This document shows, piece by piece, positions 21,357-30,884 of a DNA stretch of 33,819 nt. The position numbers were made by a program, and so were the translations under genes. This DNA comes from Opitutia bacterium (GTDB lineage Bacteria > Verrucomicrobiota > Verrucomicrobiia > Opitutales > UBA953), in contig CANHHS010000002.1 in NCBI GenBank assembly GCA_947460445.1, positions 1 through 33,819 of the forward strand, read 5' to 3'. The notes below the pieces were generated by a model. The model was given only the letters and a program-made list of their open reading frames with translations, was not told where the DNA came from and ran no database searches. The stretch's first letter is position 1. Each line of letters begins with the position of its first letter.

Positions 21357-22196
21357 TCAAGAAGTTGCGTCTAGGCCCAGCCAGACCCTGGAGGGAATGG
21401 TTTCAGGTCGGGCCATGGCCGTTAGGCCATGCTTTGGCAGCTCGGATAGCCAATGTTGAACCACAGTATCGTCCGGGAAGAGGTTACGGATAGCTGAACC
21501 AACTTGCTTACGTCGTTGGGTAAAGAGCATGCGTGCGACCTTGCGTGCATGAGGACCGAGTCTACAAGCATCGACACGGCGTCGCAGAAAGAGCAGGCAG
21601 GAGTCGACTTTCGGGGCGGGGTAGAAGCAATTCGCAGGGACTGGATGGAGTCCTGCACGTTCAAAGGCTAGGTCGACTTGCGCGGTAAGTGCCGACCAGT
21701 GTTTCGTACCTACTTTAGCTGTCAGGCGTTCGGCTGCTTCCCGCTGTAGCATCAATACGAGCAACGAAGGGTGGGGGCCTAAGCAAATGGCTTCCATCCA
21801 AGGCGACGAAATTGCGTAAGGTAAATTAGCGACAATCTTAAAACTGCCGTCGTTGGCGCTCGGCAGGTCTGCCAGCGGATGCTCCATGGCATCTCCTTCT
21901 TTCAGGTGAAGTTTGCCTGACTGACCTAATGTCGCACGCAAATGTGATGCTAAGGTGCCATCGCGCTCGATAGCCCAAATTTCTGCGCCCGCTGTTAAAA
22001 GGGTAGAGGTTAACGTGCCGAGTCCTGGTCCGATTTCGACAACGCGATCTCCGGGCTTGATGGATGCAAGTTCGACAGACTTTCGTACAATATTTCCATC
22101 GACGAGAAAGTTTTGTCCAAGCCATCGACGTGGGCTATGATCCAGTGATTCAAGGAGATCCCTTGTTTCGACTGCATTCAGGGGCCCTTCACTCAT
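21357..22196 (-). CDS. rsmA: 16S rRNA (adenine1518/1519-N6)-dimethyltransferase
   Basis: RRWLGQNFLVDGNIVRKSVELA, VVEIGPGLGTLTSTLL, KIVANLPYAISSPWM, VLMLQREAAERLTAK, FYPAPKVDSCLL. Confidence 0.95.
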   Translation of the reverse strand: MSEGPLNAVETRDLLESLDHSPRRWLGQNFLVDGNIVRKSVELASIKPGDRVVEIGPGLGTLTSTLLTAGAEIWAIERDGTLASHLRATLGQSGKLHLKEGDAMEHPLADLPSANDGSFKIVANLPYAISSPWMEAICLGPHPSLLVLMLQREAAERLTAKVGTKHWSALTAQVDLAFERAGLHPVPANCFYPAPKVDSCLLFLRRRVDACRLGPHARKVARMLFTQRRKQVGSAIRNLFPDDTVVQHWLSELPKHGLTAMARPETIPSRVWLGLDATS

Positions 22197-22990
22197 GCGG
22201 AACGCAACGCACGTAGTAATGTGGCAGGGTTTTCAGCTCGCATGAGTGATTCTCCGACCAACAGAGCGTTTGCGCCTGCAAGACGCATGCGGGCAGCATC
22301 TGCGACTGTTTGCATGCCACTTTCTGCAACCTTGACGACTTCTTTGGGCATTTTGGGTATGACGCGTTCTGCAAAAGCTAAATCTATTTTGAAGGTAGAA
22401 AGGTTGCGATTATTCACCCCAATGATGTCTGGGCGATGAGCTAATGCGCGTGCGAGTTCATCTTCATCATGTACCTCGAAAAGTGCATCTAGGTTTGCGG
22501 CTTTTGCAGCATCGTGTAGGTCGCGGATTTCAGGGTCAGAAAGTGCCCGTACAATGATTAAAATACAGCGGGCACCAACTTGGGCTGCCTCAAGTACTTG
22601 AATACGATGCACCATGAAATCTTTTCGGATGCAGGGAACGGGGCTGGTGCGTTTCGCTTGGTCGGCAATGACGGACTGCAGGTCGGCGAGTGTCCCGCCG
22701 AAATAACGGTTGTCGGTAAGTACGGAAAGGGCGTCTGCGCCGCCATCGGCATAAGCACGTGCTTGGGCGGCAGCATCAATATCGGTCCGAATGCTACCCG
22801 CACTGGGGCTGCTCCGTTTAACCTCCGCAATGATCGAAAGGTGGCCAGGTTGAATCAAGTTGGCTTTAAAGGAAGGTCCGCGGTGTTCAATCCGGTTAGC
22901 CGCTTGAGCGAGTTCTTGGTTGCTGACAGGCCGCACCCGGTCGGCGATCTCGAGTCGCTTCCATGCCATGATTTCAGCCAATTTGTCCAC
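22193..22990 (-). CDS. trpC: Indole-3-glycerol phosphate synthase
   Basis: SIIAEVKRSSPSAGSI, ALSVLTDNRYFGGTLADL, CIRKDFMVHRIQVLEA, IGVNNRNLSTFKID, VAESGM. GTG start at 22990 gives MDKLAEIMAWKRLEIADRV, a typical TrpC N-terminus; ORF track starts at 23050. Confidence 0.95.
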   Translation of the reverse strand: MDKLAEIMAWKRLEIADRVRPVSNQELAQAANRIEHRGPSFKANLIQPGHLSIIAEVKRSSPSAGSIRTDIDAAAQARAYADGGADALSVLTDNRYFGGTLADLQSVIADQAKRTSPVPCIRKDFMVHRIQVLEAAQVGARCILIIVRALSDPEIRDLHDAAKAANLDALFEVHDEDELARALAHRPDIIGVNNRNLSTFKIDLAFAERVIPKMPKEVVKVAESGMQTVADAARMRLAGANALLVGESLMRAENPATLLRALRSA

Positions 22991-23064
22991 AAGCCAAGAA
23001 AGGGCAGTGCAAGCGGGGCTGGCAATCGTTTTGACTCTGGACGGCGGCATGCAAGCGTCTCCCC

Positions 23065-23721
23065 ATGGCTTCTATTGACGAACTACTTGCGACGACTGCA
23101 CGCCTAAGGGCCCCAGATGGTTGCCCCTGGGACCGTGCCCAAACGCATCGCAGTATTTGTGACTGCCTCGTGGAGGAAGTTGCGGAATTGCTTCAGGCCA
23201 TTGACCGCAATGATACCCCTAATTTAAGGGAAGAGCTCGGCGATTTACTCTTTCACGTTGCCCTGCATGCCCAAATGGCATCCGAAGCTGGCCACTTTAA
23301 TTTCGATGATGTTGCCCGAGAAGTGAACGAGAAGATGGTGCGCAGGCACCCCCATGTTTTTGGAGACGGTGTCAAATTGGGAGATCCTGAAGCAGTCATT
23401 AAACAGTGGGAAAAAATTAAAGCCGTTGAGAAGGGGACGAAAGCGGTATCCGTCTTTAAAGAGCTACCGCCTGCATTGGGGAGTATATTAATGGCGCGTG
23501 AAGTTTGGAAACAGATTGCGAAGAAAGAACTCAATGCTGGGCCAACTGTCGACCGTGCAAGGGTTTCATCTCAGGCTAAGGTTCTTAATGAAAATGAAGC
23601 AGGTCGTCGACTTTTTGAACTCGTGGCAGCGTGTCGCGAAGCGGGTATCGACCCTGATTCGGCATTACGGCGCTACACGGAAACTGTTCAGCAACATGCT
23701 GAGCAATCGGTAAAAAAATAA
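23065..23721 (+). CDS. mazG: Nucleoside triphosphate pyrophosphohydrolase MazG
   Basis: LRAPDGCPWDRAQTHRSICDCLVEEVAELLQAI, LREELGDLLFHVALHAQMASEAGHFNFDDVAREVNEKMVRRHPHVFGD. Confidence 0.95.
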   Translation: MASIDELLATTARLRAPDGCPWDRAQTHRSICDCLVEEVAELLQAIDRNDTPNLREELGDLLFHVALHAQMASEAGHFNFDDVAREVNEKMVRRHPHVFGDGVKLGDPEAVIKQWEKIKAVEKGTKAVSVFKELPPALGSILMAREVWKQIAKKELNAGPTVDRARVSSQAKVLNENEAGRRLFELVAACREAGIDPDSALRRYTETVQQHAEQSVKK

Positions 23722-23724
23722 ACC

Positions 23725-24450
23725 ATGTTAGGCTCCGTCAAACCTCTGATCGTACATGTCGGTGGACGTGACGTTGAGGTTTGGACAAAATATTCCGTGC
23801 GTGCCTTGCGCGTCCGTCTTGCCATTCAACCCGGACCGCGCGTCGTACTGACACTGCCTGAAGGAACGCATTCCAGTACGGCAATGCGCTTTCTGCAGGA
23901 GCATGGCGACTGGTTGCACCATGCATTGGGCAAGGCACGAACGACGCAGACCTCGGTCCTTGATCACTTTGCTAAATTCCCATCTCTAACCTTTGATGAC
24001 AAATGGCTCAGTGTGGAAATACTTACCGCTGGCCGTTGTCGTTATGCGATAAAGCACACGGATGATAGCATTGTGCTCGTACACACTGCGGCAGAGCCTG
24101 AAGAAAGTCTCATGCGCGTGTTGCGTCGAGTAGCCCAAGATGGACTCGAGAAGGCGGTACATCGGATTGCTAAAAAGGTTGGTGTTAAGATTGGTGCTGT
24201 CAGCATTCGTAATCAATCCACGCGCTGGGGCTCATGCTCGAGCAGTGGTGCATTATCGCTGAACTGGAGGCTGATCCTTTTGCCGCCCGCGATGCATGAC
24301 CACGTCATTTTGCATGAGTTAGCGCACCGTATTCATATGAACCATTCCGAACGTTTCTGGGCACAACTCGAAGCCTGGGATCCAGAGTGGAAGCGACACG
24401 ACCAAGAGTTAACCAAGAAATGGAATGTCCTTATGGACTTGGGACGTTGA
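23725..24450 (+). CDS. YgjP/DUF45-type zinc metallopeptidase
   Basis: STRWGSCSSSGALSLNWRLILLPPAMHDHVILHELAHRIHMNHSERFWAQL (HEXXH plus downstream motifs). Confidence 0.9.
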   Translation: MLGSVKPLIVHVGGRDVEVWTKYSVRALRVRLAIQPGPRVVLTLPEGTHSSTAMRFLQEHGDWLHHALGKARTTQTSVLDHFAKFPSLTFDDKWLSVEILTAGRCRYAIKHTDDSIVLVHTAAEPEESLMRVLRRVAQDGLEKAVHRIAKKVGVKIGAVSIRNQSTRWGSCSSSGALSLNWRLILLPPAMHDHVILHELAHRIHMNHSERFWAQLEAWDPEWKRHDQELTKKWNVLMDLGR

Positions 24451-25004
24451 TGTCGCGACTTGCACAAAATCAGGATGAAATTTTTGACGTCGTTGACGCG
24501 CAAAACTGCGTTATCGGTCAGGCTAGACGTAAAGAGATCCACGCTAAGGGACTTTTACACCGCGCCATTCACATTTTTTGGGTAAAAAGCGACGGACAGC
24601 TCTGCTTGCAAAGACGCTCATACGGCAAGGATAGTTGCCCTGGCCTCCTGAGTAGCTCCTGCGCTGGGCATCTAGATGCCGGTGAAAGTTATGATACAGC
24701 GGCTTACCGGGAATTAGCGGAGGAACTTGGTTTCACTGCGCCGCAAGGCAGCTTAGTAAAATTAGAAAGTTTTCCAGCGCACCCCGATCTTGGTAATGAA
24801 TTCGTCACGGTTTATGTGCTTACCCTAGACTTAGTGGCTAAAATTGCTGAGGCAGAAGTTGACGCCCTGCTTTGGCGCACCCCAACAGAGGTTGATCAAT
24901 GGATTCTAAGCTCCCCTGGACTTTTCTCGTCATCGCTTGTTTACCTCTTCCAGCAGCCAAGCGTCCGGCGAGCCCTCGGGCTTACTGAGAAGGTCCAAGG
25001 TTGA
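24450..25004 (+). CDS. Nudix hydrolase (IPP-isomerase-like subgroup)
   Basis: Nudix box GHLDAGESYDTAAYRELAEELGF; N-terminus DEIFDVVDAQNCVIGQARRKEIHAKGLLHRAIHIFW. ATG at 24450 forms a TGATG overlap with the upstream stop. Confidence 0.9.
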   Translation: MSRLAQNQDEIFDVVDAQNCVIGQARRKEIHAKGLLHRAIHIFWVKSDGQLCLQRRSYGKDSCPGLLSSSCAGHLDAGESYDTAAYRELAEELGFTAPQGSLVKLESFPAHPDLGNEFVTVYVLTLDLVAKIAEAEVDALLWRTPTEVDQWILSSPGLFSSSLVYLFQQPSVRRALGLTEKVQG

Positions 25005-25035
25005 AAACTCCCCCAGCTTCTGCGTTTGTTGTCAG

Positions 25036-25689
25036 GTGGAAAGGACCCCTGTTAAAAAGCACACCCCAATCAATGTACCTTTATTGCATTGGTTATGGGT
25101 CGCGCCGCTCGCCTTCTTTTTACGGCTTTGGCTATCCACGCTCCGCGTGCGCACGCATCACACGGTTAAAGATATCGAAACGGATATCGGCGGTAATGCT
25201 GTTTTGGTACTTTGGCATGATCGTCTCTTTTTTGCGCCTATCATCACTCAGCGATACCTTAAGTTGCCTGTCTGTGCGCTCGTCAGTGCGAGTAAAGATG
25301 GTGCCAAGCTAACCGCATTTTATAACTTAATGGGTATACAGTGTGCCCGCGGTTCCAGTAACCAGCTTGGGGCAGAAGCTTTGATGACGTTGGCTCGGGT
25401 TATGCGTAAGGGTGCTCACGCTGGGATCACTCCGGATGGCCCTAAGGGACCACGGCGCGAATTTAAACAGGGTGCACTCGGTTTAGCTCGGGTAACCAAA
25501 CGCCCAATTATTGTCATGGGCATCCATTATCATCAATGCTGGCGACTCAAGAGTTGGGATCGATTCGCGCTGCCGGTGCCATTTAGCGTCGTCGATTTAA
25601 CTTTAGAGCGCACAGATCTCGCACATTTGACGGAAGCACAAAGCGTTGAACTGCTCACCAAGCGATTGAACGAACTTTCGGGTGAATAA
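25036..25689 (+). CDS. DUF374-type lysophospholipid acyltransferase family protein
   Basis: VLVLWHDRLFFAPI, SASKDGAKL, GITPDGPKGPRREFKQGALGLARVTKRPI. Start uncertain; GTG at 25036 proposed, ORF track uses 24937 inside the Nudix gene. Confidence 0.83.
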   Translation: MERTPVKKHTPINVPLLHWLWVAPLAFFLRLWLSTLRVRTHHTVKDIETDIGGNAVLVLWHDRLFFAPIITQRYLKLPVCALVSASKDGAKLTAFYNLMGIQCARGSSNQLGAEALMTLARVMRKGAHAGITPDGPKGPRREFKQGALGLARVTKRPIIVMGIHYHQCWRLKSWDRFALPVPFSVVDLTLERTDLAHLTEAQSVELLTKRLNELSGE

Positions 25690-25692
25690 ATA

Positions 25693-25724
25693 AAAAGGGC
25701 ACGACAGTGAAGTCGTGCCCTTTT
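25693..25724. terminator. Bidirectional intrinsic terminator
   Basis: AAAAGGGCACGAC-AGTGAA-GTCGTGCCCTTTT, 13-bp perfect stem between convergent genes. Confidence 0.92.
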
Positions 25725-25738
25725 GTTCTCTAGCTTTC

Positions 25739-26461
25739 TTAGAAGCTTTTGGTCATCGAGAAGACCACAATCCCCTTGTCTAAGACTTTTCCGGTATAGT
25801 TGATCCCAAGAGCGTTTGCGTCGGTGTAGGCCAATGATGCGGTGTAGCCTAAGAGAGGGTAGGACAGGCCAACTTTATAGTCTTCGTAATCAAACTGAGT
25901 GCCTTCGCCTAATGTCCATCCGTAGTGCAGTCCGACAGCCAAGTCCTTGAGGGACGAGAACGTATAGCTGTATGACAGGTCAACGTAGGTTGTGCCTTCC
26001 GAGTCATTAAAATTGAAGTACTTGGTGAGTGCGTAGGATGCTTTGAGGCTTAAGCCGGCATAAGCAGCGCCAAGATTGACTTCAGAGGTGTTGAAATCGC
26101 TTGCGCCTGGGTAGAAGTACGAAATGCCACCCAAGGACATATCGACGGCTCCTAATTTAAACGCGAAGGCAGCATAAACATCAGCCTCAATAGATTCATT
26201 GCCAACTTCATTCACGTTTTGGTTGGAAGCCCAGAAGCCGACAGAGAAACCTGAAGTGTGTGCGATATCTGTCCCACCTGAAATCGACAGACCGTTCGAT
26301 GATCCGTTCTGGGAGATGCCCCGGAAGACATAATCCGTGGAGAGTGCCACATTGTGAGTCTGTGACCAAGCAGTTGCCGCGGCAGGTGCCGACTGAGCAA
26401 ATGCTGATGCAGCAATAAGAATGGAGAGCGAGGGTGTGGTGAGGTGTTTCATAGGAAACAT
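25739..26461 (-). CDS. TorF-family-like putative porin
   Basis: Signal peptide; NVALSTDYVFRGISQNGSSNGLSISGGTDI hallmark, beta-strand repeats, terminal Phe (SMTKSF). Confidence 0.82.
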   Translation of the reverse strand: MFPMKHLTTPSLSILIAASAFAQSAPAAATAWSQTHNVALSTDYVFRGISQNGSSNGLSISGGTDIAHTSGFSVGFWASNQNVNEVGNESIEADVYAAFAFKLGAVDMSLGGISYFYPGASDFNTSEVNLGAAYAGLSLKASYALTKYFNFNDSEGTTYVDLSYSYTFSSLKDLAVGLHYGWTLGEGTQFDYEDYKVGLSYPLLGYTASLAYTDANALGINYTGKVLDKGIVVFSMTKSF

Positions 26462-26567
26462 ACCTTTAACACGCTCCGTGCCAGAGTGATTTATTGGCTT
26501 ATTTGCTAGTAAACAACTTACCTAATTGAATTAATTTCGACACGGCTGCCTAAAATCAGGCATGCGC

Positions 26568-28109
26568 TCATACCTTCTTCTTCATGGACTTGGGAGGAGC
26601 GGGCTTCTTTTTAACTGCGGTAACTTTTAAGTTGGGCCTCGATGTTGTCGGAGTGCTTGGCTCTGCGAAAGCATGTCGGCGCTGACGAATCGCCTCTTCG
26701 TAGCAACGTACGTAATTCAGCGCTGAGGTCGTCCAGCTGAAGCTGCGCGTCATAGCGCGATGACGTACGGCATGAAATTCGTTTTCGTGCTGATAGTATA
26801 ATCGAAGCGCTTGCCCTAAGGCCCATTGAACTCCTGTACTGTCGGCATGGTCAAAGACGATGCCCGTGGATTTCGCGTCTCCTTGATGCCATCCATCCAC
26901 TGTATCTGCGAGACCACCCGTATTGCGAACAATCGGTAGGGTGCCGTAGGCCATCGAGTAGAGTTGGTTTAGGCCGCAGGGCTCAAACCGACTTGGCATG
27001 AGGAAAAAGTCAGATGCGGCTTCGATGCGGTGTGCGAGTTGGTTGTCGTAACCAACGCGCACGAATGCACGTTGTGGGAATTCGGCGGCGAGACTTAAGA
27101 AAGCTGCTTCCACGGCTGGATCACCGCTACCGAGTACTACCAGTTGAATTTCAGCGGCACGGAGTCGGGCACGCAGGGGTTCGATGGTTAAATCTAAACC
27201 TTTTTGATCCCACATCCGTGAGACGATGCCGATCATGGCAGTACCTGGGGCTTTCTCTAAACCACAGGTGCGTTGTAGCTCGGCTTTACATAAAACCTTA
27301 CCTGTGAGATCTGTCGCTTGATAACGCGCCGGGATAAGGGTGTCGCGCGCGGGATTCCAGTCATCGGCATCGACGCCATTTAAAATACCCTCAAGGTCTG
27401 CCGCGCGGTGTCGGATGACAGGGTCTAGTCCAAAACCAAATTCTGGACTCAGTATTTCCTTAGCATATGTGGGGCTTACCGTTGTGAGACGGGTTGCATG
27501 GAAGATTCCGCCTTTGAGTAGATTGATACCGCCAAGGCATTCCAGGTTATCTGGACTTAACAGCCATTCGGGAAGACCAAGTAAATCAAAACATTCCGTG
27601 CCGAACAGTCCTTGGTGTTGTAGATTATGAATGGTGAGAACCGACGCCGACTGGCCTAAAGGCGTTCCCCGTAAAACTGTGTTCATGAGCACAGGTGCGA
27701 GGGCAACTGTCCAATCGTGGGCATGAACAACGTCAGGAATCCAACCATCTGCTAGGCAGAGGTCGAGCCCGGCGCGGGTTAAAAAGAGTGCACGTGCACC
27801 CGCATCCACACGGTCGCCGTAAATTTCAGGTGCCCCGTAGTATTTAGGATGCTCTAAAAAATATACCTTCGGGTTTAGGTCGGCGGCTATTTTAACCCCA
27901 CAACTATCGCTCGGCTTTACGCCGACTACGAGGCTCTCGCGGTAAACTTTGAGTAGGCTAGATGACTGAACAGATCCGTACAGCGGGGTGACGATGCGAA
28001 TGTCATGTCCTAAGGCTGCCAACGCCTTAGCCAGTGCAGCCGTTGCATCACCAAGTCCGCCGGCTTTTGACCAAGGCGCAACCTCCGGAGTCAGAAAAAG
28101 TATTTTCAT
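26568..28109 (-). CDS. glgA: Glycogen synthase (ADP-glucose, GT5)
   Basis: MKILFLTPEVAPWSKAGGLGDATAALAKAL, VHAHDWTVALAP, SRFEPCGLNQLYSMAYGTLPIVRNTGGLADTV. Confidence 0.96.
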   Translation of the reverse strand: MKILFLTPEVAPWSKAGGLGDATAALAKALAALGHDIRIVTPLYGSVQSSSLLKVYRESLVVGVKPSDSCGVKIAADLNPKVYFLEHPKYYGAPEIYGDRVDAGARALFLTRAGLDLCLADGWIPDVVHAHDWTVALAPVLMNTVLRGTPLGQSASVLTIHNLQHQGLFGTECFDLLGLPEWLLSPDNLECLGGINLLKGGIFHATRLTTVSPTYAKEILSPEFGFGLDPVIRHRAADLEGILNGVDADDWNPARDTLIPARYQATDLTGKVLCKAELQRTCGLEKAPGTAMIGIVSRMWDQKGLDLTIEPLRARLRAAEIQLVVLGSGDPAVEAAFLSLAAEFPQRAFVRVGYDNQLAHRIEAASDFFLMPSRFEPCGLNQLYSMAYGTLPIVRNTGGLADTVDGWHQGDAKSTGIVFDHADSTGVQWALGQALRLYYQHENEFHAVRHRAMTRSFSWTTSALNYVRCYEEAIRQRRHAFAEPSTPTTSRPNLKVTAVKKKPAPPKSMKKKV

Positions 28110-29137
28110 GCTTTTGCTCGACTAGAACCCAAACGATTCAGCAGCGGCACGCAGGCAATTAAGACCGCAAATGTCGCGACCATTGCGGCATTACCTGCGA
28201 AATCATGCACCGTGCCGAAGGAGGAGAAACCCGCTTGGCCGGGTTCGAGTCCAGCGTAGTCGCAGTCAATGGACTTGGCCCCATGCGAACTCACGTACAT
28301 CGCCAAATAAGTATTTCGAGCAATATTCAGAACGATTGCTGAAAATGCCGATACGCCAATCATAAGAATTCGACGGATGAATACGCCTGGAAAACTACCT
28401 TCAATCCAGAGTGCACCGAGGAATGACCCAACGAATATGCAGGCGGAGAGCGAACGGATGCCTGAACATGCATCCGCAATCCCGACTTGTTCGCCACTCG
28501 GAAGAAATACGATGACGTTGGCGCGTAGTGAAATGGTATAACCCCCGATTCGTAATAATCCTGCTACAACTTCAGTTACGAACTCAAGCAGTGGGGCTTT
28601 GATCTGGTTGTCTACAAGGTAAAGAAACGGTCCAGAAATTATCCAAATTGCAGCTGGAAAAATGCACAAGCCCAAGGCGCTCCAGCGCATGCGCGCTGCT
28701 GGCTCAACTGAGTGTTGTGAGCGTACGGATAAAAATGCGAATCCGAGCAGGCATCCCATTAAGCCGAAAGCTATGGCCAGTGTTGATACTGTACCGGTGC
28801 CAAAGATAGCGCGCCAAGCTGAGCCCAGCGCAAACGCGATTAGACAGAAAAATGTTAAGGTACGTGCAAGGTTTAGTAACCAAGGGCGCACAGGTGTACC
28901 GGGTCGGGACGTTTCACCTGTGAGTAAGGGGCGTAAGTTTACCCAGCGCTCCCAAAATACGTAGAGTGAAAATACCGGTACAAGATAGCCAAAGGTATAG
29001 TCATCTTTTGTGCTCCAGATTGCCCACTGATCCCATGTGGCAAATGCCATCATGACTAAGATGATAAGCCCGAGGCCTAAGGTCTCTCGGCTAATAGGCA
29101 GAGAGACTTTACCCTGGTCAGGTGATGCCTCAGCCAT
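28106..29137 (-). CDS. Exosortase/archaeosortase family membrane peptidase
   Basis: Multi-TM; catalytic-triad regions ADACSGIRSLSACIF (Cys), LNIARNTYLA (Arg), VHDFAGNAAMVATF (His). Confidence 0.88.
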   Translation of the reverse strand: MAEASPDQGKVSLPISRETLGLGLIILVMMAFATWDQWAIWSTKDDYTFGYLVPVFSLYVFWERWVNLRPLLTGETSRPGTPVRPWLLNLARTLTFFCLIAFALGSAWRAIFGTGTVSTLAIAFGLMGCLLGFAFLSVRSQHSVEPAARMRWSALGLCIFPAAIWIISGPFLYLVDNQIKAPLLEFVTEVVAGLLRIGGYTISLRANVIVFLPSGEQVGIADACSGIRSLSACIFVGSFLGALWIEGSFPGVFIRRILMIGVSAFSAIVLNIARNTYLAMYVSSHGAKSIDCDYAGLEPGQAGFSSFGTVHDFAGNAAMVATFAVLIACVPLLNRLGSSRAKA

Positions 29138-29139
29138 TT

Positions 29140-29934
29140 TTAGAACTTGGGGACAGCGTCGAGCAATGTCCGCGTATAAGGGTGCTCGGGTGAACCAAGG
29201 ATTTGTTCAGGCGAGCCTTGTTCAACAACCAGACCCTTTTCCATTACCAAGACATGATGGCTAATGTGTTCAACCACTGCGAGGTCGTGCGCGATAAATA
29301 AATAGGCTACTCCCAGTTCGTCTTGGAGGTCTTGCAGCAAGTTTACAACCGATGCCTGCACGGAAACATCGAGAGCAGAAACGGGTTCGTCGCAGACAAT
29401 GAGTTCAGGCTGCACCGCTAATGCACGAGCGATACCAATACGTTGACGTTGCCCGCCTGAGAATTCGTGAGGATGCCGCCGCATCTGCTCGGGTTTTAAA
29501 CCAACTTTTTTGAGCAATTCGGCACAACGAGCTTCACGGTCAGAACGGTTAAGTTGTGGGAAATGGATTTCAAGTGGCTCTGAAAGAATCCCTAAAATAT
29601 CTGCGCGAGGATTGAGCGAACCGTAGGGGTCTTGAAATACCATTTGGACCTTCTTGCGCCATGGAAGGAATGCTCGGTTATCCATCTGGCCGATATCGAC
29701 GCCTTCCCAGATAATTTTCCCAGCACTCACAGGTGCGAGTTTTACAATCGCCCGTCCTGTAGTTGTCTTACCTGAGCCGGATTCGCCTACGAGTCCGACA
29801 GTTTTGCCGCGCGGGACGACGAAACTAACCCCATCAACCGCCCGAACAGGGTCAGCTTTACTGAACCAGCCCGCACCCGGTCGTGGGTAGTGGACTTTCA
29901 GTCCCTGTACTTCTAAAAGGGTGGAGGTACTCAT
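29140..29934 (-). CDS. Oligopeptide/dipeptide-type ABC transporter ATP-binding protein (OppF/DppF-like)
   Basis: GLVGESGSGKTTTGRAIVKL, VFQDPYGSLNPRADI, FSGGQRQRIGIARALAVQPELIVCDEPVSALDVSVQASVVNLL. Confidence 0.93.
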   Translation of the reverse strand: MSTSTLLEVQGLKVHYPRPGAGWFSKADPVRAVDGVSFVVPRGKTVGLVGESGSGKTTTGRAIVKLAPVSAGKIIWEGVDIGQMDNRAFLPWRKKVQMVFQDPYGSLNPRADILGILSEPLEIHFPQLNRSDREARCAELLKKVGLKPEQMRRHPHEFSGGQRQRIGIARALAVQPELIVCDEPVSALDVSVQASVVNLLQDLQDELGVAYLFIAHDLAVVEHISHHVLVMEKGLVVEQGSPEQILGSPEHPYTRTLLDAVPKF

Positions 29935-30788
29935 TTGCGCTGGGTTTCAGACTCACGGAGTGCGTCTTCGAGTGTGGAGAGGCGGCGACGGCGTTGACCA
30001 AGGCGAGGGATGCAACCAATCAGACCACGCGTGTAAGGATGCTGGGGTGATCCCATGACTGCCTTGACGCTACCTTGTTCGACGACGCGTCCTTGGTTCA
30101 TGACAAAGACATTATCGGCCATATTTGCGACGATGCCAAAATTATGGGTAATCAAAAGAATACTCATGCCGCGTTCTTTGCGCAGACGTGCGAGCAGTTC
30201 CATGATTTGCTTCTGAATCGTTACGTCGAGGGCAGTGGTAGGTTCATCCGCCACGAGTACCTTGGGGTCGCAAGCCAAAGCCATTGCGATCATCGCGCGT
30301 TGTAGCATGCCGCCTGAAAGTTCATGGGGGTAAGAAGCCGCTGCACGTGCTGGTTCACGAATACCAACCGCGTCAAGGGATGCTTCGACAGTTGACTGAA
30401 CATTCGAAATTTCAGGTCGGTGCGCTTTAACAGCTTCGGCAATTTGAAAGCCCACCGTGTACACGGGGTTCATCGACGTGCCCGGTTCTTGGAAAATATA
30501 GGCGATTTGCTTTCCGCGAACTTTGGTTAATTCAGTTTCGCTTAAACCGACCAACTCGCGGCCTTGTAGTTCGACGGACCCCGTAATCATACAGGCAGGC
30601 TCGGGGGGAAGAAGACGCGTTAAGGCTAGGGCTGAGACGGACTTCCCGGAGCCAGACTCTCCGACAACAGCGAGAATTTCCCCTGGCGATAGGTCATAGG
30701 TGACGCCGCACGAAGCCATAGACTCGACACCTCCGGAACGGAAGGAGACGCCTAGGTTCCGCACGCGGAGCAAGGGTTGTTCTGCCAT
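29931..30788 (-). CDS. Oligopeptide/dipeptide-type ABC transporter ATP-binding protein (OppD/DppD-like)
   Basis: VVGESGSGKSVSALAL, IFQEPGTSMNPVYTVGFQIAEA, LSGGMLQRAMIAMALACDPKVLVADEPTTALDVTIQKQIMELL. Confidence 0.93.
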   Translation of the reverse strand: MAEQPLLRVRNLGVSFRSGGVESMASCGVTYDLSPGEILAVVGESGSGKSVSALALTRLLPPEPACMITGSVELQGRELVGLSETELTKVRGKQIAYIFQEPGTSMNPVYTVGFQIAEAVKAHRPEISNVQSTVEASLDAVGIREPARAAASYPHELSGGMLQRAMIAMALACDPKVLVADEPTTALDVTIQKQIMELLARLRKERGMSILLITHNFGIVANMADNVFVMNQGRVVEQGSVKAVMGSPQHPYTRGLIGCIPRLGQRRRRLSTLEDALRESETQRK

Positions 30789-30884
30789 GTCGAAACCGTA
30801 GGAGAGGGAGGGTCGAAGGCAAGGAGATGCGTTAAGCTATCGGTTCGCCTTGCGCGTCGGCTCTTGACCCCTTGCATAGTGGCT

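Noticed and set aside
26547-26562. TGCCT-AAAATC-AGGCA hairpin downstream of glgA
   Set aside because: Only a 5-bp stem without a good T-run on the minus strand; too weak to call a terminator.
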